Below, piece by piece: positions 23,590 to 30,430 of a stretch of DNA of 64,000 nt; positions within the stretch are counted from its first letter, which is position 1; every line of letters starts with the position of its first letter. Under the pieces are notes generated by a model. The model was not told the DNA's origin. It did no database searches and saw nothing but the letters and a program-made list of their open reading frames with translations. Source of the stretch: Candidatus Mediterraneibacter guildfordensis (GTDB taxonomy: Bacteria > Bacillota > Clostridia > Lachnospirales > Lachnospiraceae); NCBI GenBank assembly GCA_019112735.1, contig DXIS01000017.1:62001-126000 (forward strand). The letters run 5' to 3'. A program made the translations under genes and the position numbers.

Positions 23590-23620
23590 TTGACAGCGCA
23601 TATGAGTTAGTATAAACTAT
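23590..23620 (+). promoter_or_regulatory. feoA promoter with overlapping DtxR-type palindrome
   Basis: TTGACA (23590-23595) and TATAAA (23611-23616), with a short 15-bp spacer. The -10 region lies within TTAGTATAAACTAT (23607-23620), a near-palindrome of the same type found before feoB and DUF2325. A repressor bound here would block RNA polymerase. Confidence 0.6.
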
Positions 23621-23683
23621 CAAATGTTAGAAAGAACAAATCTTGAAACGCAGGATTTTATCTGAAATGAAGGGTTGGTTGAT

Positions 23684-23896
23684 ATGACGTTACTTGATGC
23701 GGAAGAAGGCAAAGAGTATATTGTGAAAGGGATTGCGACAGACGATGAAGAGCTGGAAGCGTTTCTGTTTTCACTGGGCTGTTACAGCGGGGAGCCGATC
23801 ACGGTGGTCTCCAGGGTGCGGGGCGGCTGTACCGTTTCCATCAAAGACGGCCGGTACAATATTGATACTGATTTAGCGAAAGCTATTTCAATATAA
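23684..23896 (+). CDS. feoA: FeoA family protein
   Basis: A 70-residue SH3-like protein that assists FeoB in ferrous iron uptake at the membrane's cytoplasmic face. The ATG at 23684 is preferred over TTG 23675. The pattern LLDAEEGKEYIVKGI, then FLFSLGCYSGEPITVVSRVRGG and a final DGRYNIDTDLAKAI, is the FeoA fold. It is the first gene of feoA-feoB-Cys-rich partner and probably shares a transcript with them, although a second palindrome lies between feoA and feoB. Confidence 0.9.
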   Translation: MTLLDAEEGKEYIVKGIATDDEELEAFLFSLGCYSGEPITVVSRVRGGCTVSIKDGRYNIDTDLAKAISI

Positions 23897-23940
23897 AATA
23901 AAAAATGGTGATGCAGATCACTGTTTTTTTTGAAACAAGG

Positions 23941-23954
23941 TTAGTTAAAACTAA
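23941..23954 (+). promoter_or_regulatory. DtxR-type palindrome between feoA and feoB
   Basis: TTAGTT-AA-AACTAA, perfect 6-bp arms with a 2-bp centre, 10 bp upstream of the feoB ribosome site. No clear -35/-10 pair surrounds it, so its action may be on read-through transcription. Confidence 0.55.
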
Positions 23955-23980
23955 TCGGAATGAAGGAGGAGATTTGTAAA

Positions 23981-25993
23981 ATGAGAATTGCTTTTGCAGG
24001 GAATCCGAACAGTGGAAAAACGACCATGTACAATGCCCTCACAGGCAGAAATGAAAAGGTGGGGAACTGGGCCGGCGTTACGGTGGAACGCAAGGAAAGC
24101 CTGATCAAAAAGTCGTATTATGACGGCGTGGAGGAACTGGTGGCAGTGGATCTGCCCGGCGCCTATTCGATGTCGCCTTTTACGTCTGAGGAGAGTATTA
24201 CAAGCAGTTATGTCAGGAACGAACATCCGGATGCGATCATCAATATCGTGGATGCCACGAACTTAAGCCGGAGCCTTTTCTTCACCACGCAGCTTCTGGA
24301 GCTTGGCGTTCCGGTGGTCGTGGCGCTCAACAAGAGCGATGTGACAGATAAGAAGCAGACCGAGATCGACGAAAAGCGTCTCTCTGAGAAACTGGGCTGC
24401 CCGGTTGTCAAGACGGTGTCCACATCGGCGGGGCACACCGGGCTGAAAGAGGCGGTCAGAGCCGCAGCATCTCTGAAGGGCGCGGGACAGACGGCGCCGT
24501 ATGTACAGGCGGACATCGACCTGACGGATAAGAAAGCGGTGGAGGCGGCCGACCGGAAGCGGTTCGAGTTCGTCAACGGCATCGTAAAGCAGGTAGAGAA
24601 GCGGAAAGTATTTACGAAGGATAAAAACTTCCAGGATAAAGTGGATGAGATCATCACCCACAAGGTCATCGGCATCCCGATCTTTGTGGTTGTGATCTTC
24701 CTGGTATTCTACATATCCCAGACGACGCTGGGGACATGGATCGCCGACTGGCTGGTCGGCTGGATCGAGACCTTCCAGGGCTGGGTGGGCGGCCTGATGG
24801 AAAATGCCAACCCGCTCCTTTATGCGCTCCTCGTGGACGGCATCATCGGCGGCGTCGGCGCGGTAGTCGGCTTCCTTCCGCTTGTTATGGTCATGTACTT
24901 CCTGATCGCGCTTCTGGAAGACTGCGGATATATGGCAAGGGCGACGGTCGTGCTGGATCCGATCTTCAAGCGTGTGGGCCTTTCCGGTAAATCCGTGATC
25001 CCCATGGTCATCGGCACCGGCTGTGCCATCCCGGGCGTTATGGCGTCCCGTACGATCCGCAATGAGCGGGAGCGCCGCACAACGGCTATGCTGACCCCGT
25101 TCATGCCCTGCGGCGCGAAGATCCCGGTGATCGCCCTCTTCGCAGGCGCGTTCTTTGCGGATGCCTGGTGGGTATCGGCGACCATGTATCTGGTGGGCAT
25201 CGTGCTCGTCCTTCTGGGCGCACTGCTTGTAAAGCGGATCACGGGACAGAAATACCGTAAATCTTTCTTCATTATCGAACTTCCGGAATATAAGATCCCG
25301 AGCCTGAAGCGTGCATGCGTTTCCATGCTGGAGCGCGGCAAGGCGTATATCATCAAGGCCGGAACGATCATCCTTGTGTGCAACACGGTGGTCCAGATCA
25401 TGCAGACCTTCAACTGGCAGTTCCAGCTGGTGGAGGAAGGCGCGGAGAGCACATCCATTCTTGCAAGTATCGCCCATCCGTTTGCGATCCTGTTCATCCC
25501 GCTGGGATTCGGCGTATGGCAGCTTGCTGCGGCAGCGATCACAGGATTTATCGCGAAAGAGAATGTGGTCGGCACGCTTGCGGTTGTATACGGAGTGACA
25601 AATCTTATCGATACAGATGAACTGGCACTTGTGGGAAGCGGCAGTGAAGTGGCAACAGTCATGGGACTGACGAAAGTGGCGGCTCTTGCATACCTGATGT
25701 TCAATCTTTACACTCCGCCCTGCTTCGCGGCCCTGGGCGCCATGAACTCGGAGATGAAGAGCGGAAAATGGCTGTTTGGCGGCATCTGCCTCCAGCTGGC
25801 TACCGGATATACGGTTGCCTTCCTGGTATATCAGGTCGGAACCCTCGTTACGACCGGTTCTCTTGGAACCGCGTTTGTTCCGGGACTGATCGCGGTACTC
25901 GCATTTGCAGTGATCATCCTGTGGCGGATCCGCAAATCTGACCGGGAATTTGCCGCAGAATACAGCCTTCACGGCAAAAGTGTGGTACAATAA
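23981..25993 (+). CDS. feoB: Ferrous iron transporter B
   Basis: A 670-residue membrane GTPase importing Fe2+. The ATG at 23981 is placed 11 bp after AGGAGG; an upstream ATG at 23960 starts within the ribosome site. The G domain (residues 1-160) has G1 GNPNSGKTT, G2 VGNWAGVTVE, G3 DLPGAYS and G4 NKSD. The membrane domain carries two gate repeats, with Cys in VIGTGCAIPGVMASR and PCGAKIPVIALFAG. ITGFIAKENVVGTLAVVYG is a conserved late helix. The protein is slightly shorter than the E. coli form (773), as is usual in clostridia. Confidence 0.96.
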   Translation: MRIAFAGNPNSGKTTMYNALTGRNEKVGNWAGVTVERKESLIKKSYYDGVEELVAVDLPGAYSMSPFTSEESITSSYVRNEHPDAIINIVDATNLSRSLFFTTQLLELGVPVVVALNKSDVTDKKQTEIDEKRLSEKLGCPVVKTVSTSAGHTGLKEAVRAAASLKGAGQTAPYVQADIDLTDKKAVEAADRKRFEFVNGIVKQVEKRKVFTKDKNFQDKVDEIITHKVIGIPIFVVVIFLVFYISQTTLGTWIADWLVGWIETFQGWVGGLMENANPLLYALLVDGIIGGVGAVVGFLPLVMVMYFLIALLEDCGYMARATVVLDPIFKRVGLSGKSVIPMVIGTGCAIPGVMASRTIRNERERRTTAMLTPFMPCGAKIPVIALFAGAFFADAWWVSATMYLVGIVLVLLGALLVKRITGQKYRKSFFIIELPEYKIPSLKRACVSMLERGKAYIIKAGTIILVCNTVVQIMQTFNWQFQLVEEGAESTSILASIAHPFAILFIPLGFGVWQLAAAAITGFIAKENVVGTLAVVYGVTNLIDTDELALVGSGSEVATVMGLTKVAALAYLMFNLYTPPCFAALGAMNSEMKSGKWLFGGICLQLATGYTVAFLVYQVGTLVTTGSLGTAFVPGLIAVLAFAVIILWRIRKSDREFAAEYSLHGKSVVQ

Positions 25994-26017
25994 GTCTGGA
26001 AAGGCAGGGATCTGATC

Positions 26018-26221
26018 ATGGCAGACATTATTGTGGGGATCATACTGATCCTCCTGATCGGCGGCGCAGTCGCCTATATCGTTAAGGAAAAGAAAAAAGG
26101 AACGAAGTGCATCGGCTGCCCGGCGGGCGGAAGCTGCCCCCACAGCGGGAAACTTCCGAAGAAAAAGCTTACCGGCATGCACTGTGCCCACTGTGATTCA
26201 GATAAAAATATATCAGATTAA
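26018..26221 (+). CDS. FeoB-associated Cys-rich membrane protein
   Basis: A 67-residue protein with one N-terminal transmembrane helix (IIVGIILILLIGGAVAYIV) and a cytoplasmic, Lys- and Cys-rich tail holding CIGCPAGGSC and CAHC. This matches the small partner often encoded after feoB in Firmicutes, possibly a FeoC substitute or metal/redox sensor; its role is not established. It starts 24 bp after the feoB stop and ends at a strong terminator. Confidence 0.85.
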   Translation: MADIIVGIILILLIGGAVAYIVKEKKKGTKCIGCPAGGSCPHSGKLPKKKLTGMHCAHCDSDKNISD

Positions 26222-26267
26222 AAAAATCCATCCGGTCGGATTAGATTTCCGCACCGGATGGATTTTT
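26222..26267. terminator. Bidirectional terminator, feo operon and lipoprotein gene
   Basis: AAAAATCCATCCGGT (26222-26236) and ACCGGATGGATTTTT (26253-26267) form a perfect 15-bp stem around a 16-nt loop. T-runs on both strands allow it to stop the feo operon and the convergent lipoprotein gene. Confidence 0.92.
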
Positions 26268-26271
26268 GTTC

Positions 26272-26895
26272 TTATTCTTCTGCGGCTTCGGCGTCAGCCT
26301 CTGCGTCAGCGGCGGCATCAGCAGCTGCATCAGCTGTGTCGGCCGTTGTATCAGCTGCATCATCAGCCGAGGAAGCGGCATATTCTTTGGAGATGATCAC
26401 TGTGCCGTCACTTGCGGAATATTGTACGACTACAACCGGATCTTCCACGTCGATCGCAGCCGTGAGTGATGCGGCAACGGCCGAATACGTTGAAGCCTGA
26501 GAGTCAAGTGTTGATTCGAGAGACTCTGTCTGAGTGGACAGAAGTTTGGAAAGACTCTCGTCCTCAATGATGAAATTGTAGATCAGCTTGTTGTCTTCCC
26601 CTTTCAGTTCCATTGTCATTCCGGAATCTTCGAGGCTTTCCATCTGTGAAGCGAGCTCTTCTTTCATTATATCGGAATCTACAAATTCCTGGATAGAGGC
26701 ATATTTGCCGGATACTTCGGGCTCTTCCTCTTCCGCGGGAGCTTCTTCCCCGGCAGTATCTCCTCCGGCGGCATCATCTTCAGCCTGTGCAGTATCGTCA
26801 GCAGGCGCTTTGCTTCCGCCGCCGCATGCGCTGAGGGCAAATGCGGCAGTAACGGCACACATTGTCAGTAAGAGTTTACGGATTTTGTTTTTCAT
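26272..26895 (-). CDS. Secreted lipoprotein, DUF4854-like, with Ala/Asp-rich tail
   Basis: A 207-residue protein. Residues 1-24 are a lipoprotein signal (KNKIRKLLL, hydrophobic core, LSAC lipobox, lipidated Cys24). An acidic Ala/Glu/Asp linker follows (about residues 25-62). The folded part (residues 63-175: SIQEFVDSDIMKEELASQ, LIYNFIIEDESL, VVVVQYSASDGTVI) resembles the DUF4854 family of Firmicutes, whose function is unknown. The last 30 residues are a low-complexity run of Ala, Asp, Thr and Glu (DAADTTADTADAAADAAAD). AGGAGGAAAAAGACT precedes the ATG. It likely sits on the outer face of the membrane. Confidence 0.78.
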   Translation of the reverse strand: MKNKIRKLLLTMCAVTAAFALSACGGGSKAPADDTAQAEDDAAGGDTAGEEAPAEEEEPEVSGKYASIQEFVDSDIMKEELASQMESLEDSGMTMELKGEDNKLIYNFIIEDESLSKLLSTQTESLESTLDSQASTYSAVAASLTAAIDVEDPVVVVQYSASDGTVIISKEYAASSADDAADTTADTADAAADAAADAEADAEAAEE

Positions 26896-26932
26896 AGTCT
26901 TTTTCCTCCTGAATTAAAAACTTTCTGCATCT

Positions 26933-26962
26933 ATTATAGCGGATAAACCATCTGCGTAGCAA
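26933..26962 (-). promoter_or_regulatory. Promoter of the lipoprotein gene
   Basis: On the minus strand: TTGCTA (26962-26957), 18-bp spacer, TATAAT (26938-26933). Confidence 0.7.
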
Positions 26963-27026
26963 GATAAGAATGTAAAAGTATATGAAATGAGGAAAAACAA
27001 GTTGATGTATTTATGGATTTGGTAAA

Positions 27027-27042
27027 ATACTATATTTTGTGG
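27027..27042 (+). promoter_or_regulatory. NrdR-box-like site upstream of nrdJ
   Basis: ATACTATATTTTGTGG matches 13 of 16 positions of the NrdR consensus (acaCwAtATaTwGtgt). NrdR boxes normally come in pairs; a convincing second copy about 31 bp away was not seen. Confidence 0.5.
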
Positions 27043-27072
27043 TAGGAACGAGTAATTTTTATTTGTCAAGCC

Positions 27073-27101
27073 TTGATATTTATTTTTTCTGATGATAACA
27101 T
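27073..27101 (+). promoter_or_regulatory. Promoter of nrdJ
   Basis: TTGATA (27073-27078), 17-bp spacer, TAACAT (27096-27101), about 100 bp before the start codon. Confidence 0.55.
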
Positions 27102-27109
27102 TTACTGTG

Positions 27110-27162
27110 CCACGTTCCGTGGGGTACAGAGCGGATGTCGCTGGAACGGAAACTGTATCCGC
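27110..27162 (+). other. Structured leader candidate before nrdJ
   Basis: Within the 308-bp gene-free stretch 26896-27203. CCACG-TTC-CGTGG (27110-27122) can form a hairpin. TTCCGT (27115-27120) can instead pair with ACGGAA (27146-27151), and GCGGAT (27131-27136) with ATCCGC (27157-27162). The last two pairings interleave, so they are pseudoknot-like or mutually exclusive. It is too short for a standard cobalamin riboswitch. Confidence 0.35.
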
Positions 27163-27203
27163 GGAGATAACAGGAAGTAAGAATTAAAAAGAGGTACAGG
27201 AGA

Positions 27204-29498
27204 ATGACGGTAGAAGAATGGCTCGGTAAAGAGAATCAGCTTGGGACAGATATCTGGACCAAAAAGTATTGCAATGACGGGGAGAATTTTGATCAGTGGC
27301 TGGATCGTATCAGCGGCGGAAACAGGGAGATCGCCGCATATATCCGCCAGAAGAAGTTCCTGTTCGGGGGAAGGATCCTTTCCAACAGAGGGCTAGACGA
27401 AAAGGGGAGAAAGGTTACTTATTCAAACTGCTACGTGATCGAACCGCCGGAGGATAATATTGAAAGCATCTTTGACTGCGCGAAAAAGCTTGCCCGCACG
27501 TACAGCTACGGCGGCGGCTGTGGCGTGGATATTTCAAATCTGAGCCCCCGCGGCGCGAAGATCAATAATGCGGCAAAGGAGACAAGCGGTTCCGTTTCCT
27601 TTATGGAACTGTACTCTCTGGTGACGGCGCTGATCGGACAGAACGGCCGCCGCGGCGCGCTGATGATCTCCATTGACTGTTCACATCCGGATGTGGAAGA
27701 GTTCATTGACCTGAAGACAGATCTGGATAAAGTGACCAAAGCGAATATTTCTGTCCGCATCCATGAGGATTTCATGGAAGCGGTGAAGAAGAACGAAGAC
27801 TATACGCTCCGTTATACGAGAGAGGCGACCGGCGAAGTGATCGAGAAGACGGTCAATGCCAGAACGCTGTTCCACCGGATCGCCGAGACGAACTGGGACT
27901 ATGCAGAGCCGGGCGCTCTTTTCTGGGACCGGATCGACAACTGGAATCTTCTGAGCAATACGGCGGAGTTCTCCTATGCCGGTGTGAACCCGTGTGCGGA
28001 GGAGCCCCTGCCGGCAGGCGGAAGCTGTCTGCTCGGAAGCATCAACCTTTCCGAGTTCGTACAGAATCCGTTCACGGATCATGCACAGTTTGATTTTGAA
28101 GGACTGAAGCACTGCGTGGAAGTGTCCGTCGGCGCGCTTAATGAAGTGCTGGAGGAGGGGCTTCCGCTCCATCCGCTGAAGGAACAGCAGGAGAGCGTGG
28201 GCCAGTGGCGTCAGATCGGCCTTGGCATCATGGGCCTTGCGGACTGTCTGATCAAACTGGGCCTGACCTACGGTGAAGAGGACGCCATTGAAATGTGCGA
28301 CAATATCGGATTTGCCATGGCGGATTCTGCCATCGCCGCATCAGCGCTGCTCGCGAAAGAAAAAGGCGCTTTTGAAAAATGCAATATTGATGAGATCATG
28401 TCCACGCCGTATTTTAAGGCGAATACATCTGAGAAGACGAGGGAACTGGTTCGCAAGTACGGCCTGCGCAACTCCCAGCTCCTGACCATCGCTCCGACAG
28501 GCACCCTTTCCACCATGCTCGGCATCTCCGGCGGGATCGAACCGGTGTATGCGAATTACTATGAGCGGAAGACAGAGTCCCTGCACGGAACAGACGTTTA
28601 CTACAAAGTCTATACGAAGATCGTGGAGTCCTATATGAAGCAGCACGGGCTGAGAAGCGATTCCGAACTGCCGGATTATTTCGTGACCGCGATGACCCTG
28701 GGATACCGCCAGCGGATCGACATGCAGTCCGTATGGCAGACCCATATTGATGCATCCATCAGTTCCACGGTCAATGTCCCGAACCGCTTCACTGTAGAGG
28801 AGACGGAGAGCCTCTATATGTACGCTTACGAGAAGGGGCTGAAGGGGATCACCATCTTCCGCGACGGCTGCAAGCGGATCGGCATCCTCAACACCAGTGA
28901 GAAGAAAGAAAAAGAGAAGGACAAAGTGCTGGCAGGGGAGGGCCTGAAGCGCGGCGAGATCCTGCTCGTGACGGATGACGTCGTAGGAAAGAAGAGAAAG
29001 CTGACGACCGGCTGCGGAAGCCTGCATAGTATCGCCCTTTTTGATCCGCATACAGGCGCGCTCCTTGAGACATACCTGAGCAAGGGATCCACCGGCGGAT
29101 GCAACAACTTCATGGTCGGCCTGTCCCGTATGATCTCCATCAGCGCCCGCGGCGGCATTGATATCGAGACGATCGTGGACCAGCTCAATTCCAGCGGCTC
29201 CTGCCCGTCTTACACGGCAAGGAGGGTGTCCAGAAAGGATACGAGCAAAGGCGCATGCTGCCCGATGGCGGTCGGAAACGCGCTGCTGGATATGTATAAT
29301 GAGATGCAGACGGAGCTGGCGGAGCGAAAGGGCAATACAAAAGCAAAGACCGTCCGCACGGATAAAGCGCCGAAGCCGAAGGCGGTGAGCGCGGAGGCGG
29401 ATACGAACAAGATGTACTGCCCGGAGTGCGGCGAGCCGCTTGTCTTTGAAGAAGGCTGTAATATCTGTAAATGCTGCGGATGGAGCAAGTGCCATTAA
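27204..29498 (+). CDS. nrdJ: Adenosylcobalamin-dependent (class II) ribonucleotide reductase
   Basis: A 764-residue enzyme reducing ribonucleotides to deoxyribonucleotides with B12 as radical source, useful to an anaerobe and tolerant of oxygen. NPCAEEPLPAGGSCLLGSINL, around residue 262, carries the active-site Asn, Cys and Glu triad. TIAPTGTLSTMLG and the late TVNVPNRFTVEE are family landmarks. GCNNFMVGLSRMIS and SGSCPSYTARR follow in the thiol domain. The C-terminus is a Cys-rich zinc-ribbon-like tail (MYCPECGEPL, CNICKCCGWSKC) that likely shuttles electrons to the active site. ACAGGAGA precedes the ATG. It is monocistronic, with a strong terminator at 29514. Confidence 0.95.
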   Translation: MTVEEWLGKENQLGTDIWTKKYCNDGENFDQWLDRISGGNREIAAYIRQKKFLFGGRILSNRGLDEKGRKVTYSNCYVIEPPEDNIESIFDCAKKLARTYSYGGGCGVDISNLSPRGAKINNAAKETSGSVSFMELYSLVTALIGQNGRRGALMISIDCSHPDVEEFIDLKTDLDKVTKANISVRIHEDFMEAVKKNEDYTLRYTREATGEVIEKTVNARTLFHRIAETNWDYAEPGALFWDRIDNWNLLSNTAEFSYAGVNPCAEEPLPAGGSCLLGSINLSEFVQNPFTDHAQFDFEGLKHCVEVSVGALNEVLEEGLPLHPLKEQQESVGQWRQIGLGIMGLADCLIKLGLTYGEEDAIEMCDNIGFAMADSAIAASALLAKEKGAFEKCNIDEIMSTPYFKANTSEKTRELVRKYGLRNSQLLTIAPTGTLSTMLGISGGIEPVYANYYERKTESLHGTDVYYKVYTKIVESYMKQHGLRSDSELPDYFVTAMTLGYRQRIDMQSVWQTHIDASISSTVNVPNRFTVEETESLYMYAYEKGLKGITIFRDGCKRIGILNTSEKKEKEKDKVLAGEGLKRGEILLVTDDVVGKKRKLTTGCGSLHSIALFDPHTGALLETYLSKGSTGGCNNFMVGLSRMISISARGGIDIETIVDQLNSSGSCPSYTARRVSRKDTSKGACCPMAVGNALLDMYNEMQTELAERKGNTKAKTVRTDKAPKPKAVSAEADTNKMYCPECGEPLVFEEGCNICKCCGWSKCH

Positions 29499-29513
29499 TA
29501 CTGAATGATGAGG

Positions 29514-29557
29514 AAAATGCCATATCGGCGCAATGACGCCCGGTATGGCATTTTTTT
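29514..29557 (+). terminator. Terminator of nrdJ
   Basis: AAAATGCCATA (29514-29524) pairs with TATGGCATTTT (29544-29554), with further GGCG/CGCC pairing inside the loop, followed by more Ts. Confidence 0.9.
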
Positions 29558-29620
29558 GTATATTCGGCAGGTTTTAAGGCATCCTAGAAGATAGATTTAA
29601 TTTTATCCGGGGATGTGCGT

Positions 29621-30430
29621 ATGAATGAGCTGCATAAAGAGCTGATCGTGATATTTGTATTGTCTGAAGTTCTGTCTGCGATCATTTTTACGGTCAGTTT
29701 ATGTTCCGGGAGATCAGCGGAAGGCATGATCTTTCTGCTGTTCGGGATCAATCTGGCTGTGATCGGTCTGAACAACGGGATTACGATCCTGCTGGTAAGA
29801 CATCACGTGCGAAATTACATGGACCAGATGAATAAAGTCCGCATGGAAGCGGAACATGACCGGCTGACCGGACTGTACAACCGGAACGGGTTCGAACGGC
29901 GGGCGGAAGAATTCCTGGAGAAGGAGTGTCCGGGCGGCGCGCTGCTCCTCCTTGACCTTGATAATTTCAAACAGATCAATGACCGGGAAGGACATCCGGA
30001 AGGAGACCGGGTGCTCCAGATCTTTGCGCGGTGCCTGACGGATTCATTCCGCAAAGAGGATCTGATCGGGCGCCTGGGCGGCGATGAATTCGCTATCCTT
30101 CTGGGCAATCCGGTGCCGGAGCGTATCCTGGCCGGCAAGATCACCGGACTGCGGACAGAGATCCGCAGCCGCCTGTCCGGGCGGTACGGGAAATATCAGC
30201 TGTCAGCCAGTATTGGGGCAGTGCCGGTGGATGGCAGGATCCGGGACTACAGGAAACTGTACCGGTGTGCGGATGCGGCCCTGTATATATCGAAGTACCG
30301 GGGAAAAGACCGGTTTTATATAAATGAGAAGATGATCGACTGTATGAGGCGGGAGTGCATCGGATGCAGGACAGAGTGTCCGAGGAGCGGTATTATAAAG
30401 GCACGTCCGGGAAAGGATGGAGAACAGTGA
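29621..30430 (+). CDS. Membrane-anchored diguanylate cyclase (GGDEF)
   Basis: A 269-residue protein that should make the second messenger c-di-GMP. The ATG at 29621 is chosen with GGGGATG upstream; GTG 29615 is an alternative. Two transmembrane helices occupy residues about 7-28 and 36-58. A short coiled linker precedes the GGDEF domain (about residues 83-240). The active site GRLGGDEFAILLG is intact, and RKED five residues before GGDEF is a proper inhibitory I-site, so product feedback is expected. After the domain comes an unusual Cys tail (CMRRECIGCRTEC). The TGA overlaps the GTG start of the next gene, a PilZ-containing glycosyltransferase, implying that this cyclase serves that enzyme. 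Confidence 0.92.
   Translation: MNELHKELIVIFVLSEVLSAIIFTVSLCSGRSAEGMIFLLFGINLAVIGLNNGITILLVRHHVRNYMDQMNKVRMEAEHDRLTGLYNRNGFERRAEEFLEKECPGGALLLLDLDNFKQINDREGHPEGDRVLQIFARCLTDSFRKEDLIGRLGGDEFAILLGNPVPERILAGKITGLRTEIRSRLSGRYGKYQLSASIGAVPVDGRIRDYRKLYRCADAALYISKYRGKDRFYINEKMIDCMRRECIGCRTECPRSGIIKARPGKDGEQ

Noticed and set aside
24263-26191. 642-codon open frame antisense to feoB
   Set aside because: Fully covered by the well-supported feoB and its partner gene on the other strand; composition (His/Arg/Asp-rich, no domain pattern) is typical of an antisense shadow in GC-rich DNA.
26896-27203. Cobalamin riboswitch before nrdJ
   Set aside because: No B12-box-type conserved core was found and the 308-bp gap, shared with a divergent promoter, shows only small pairings.
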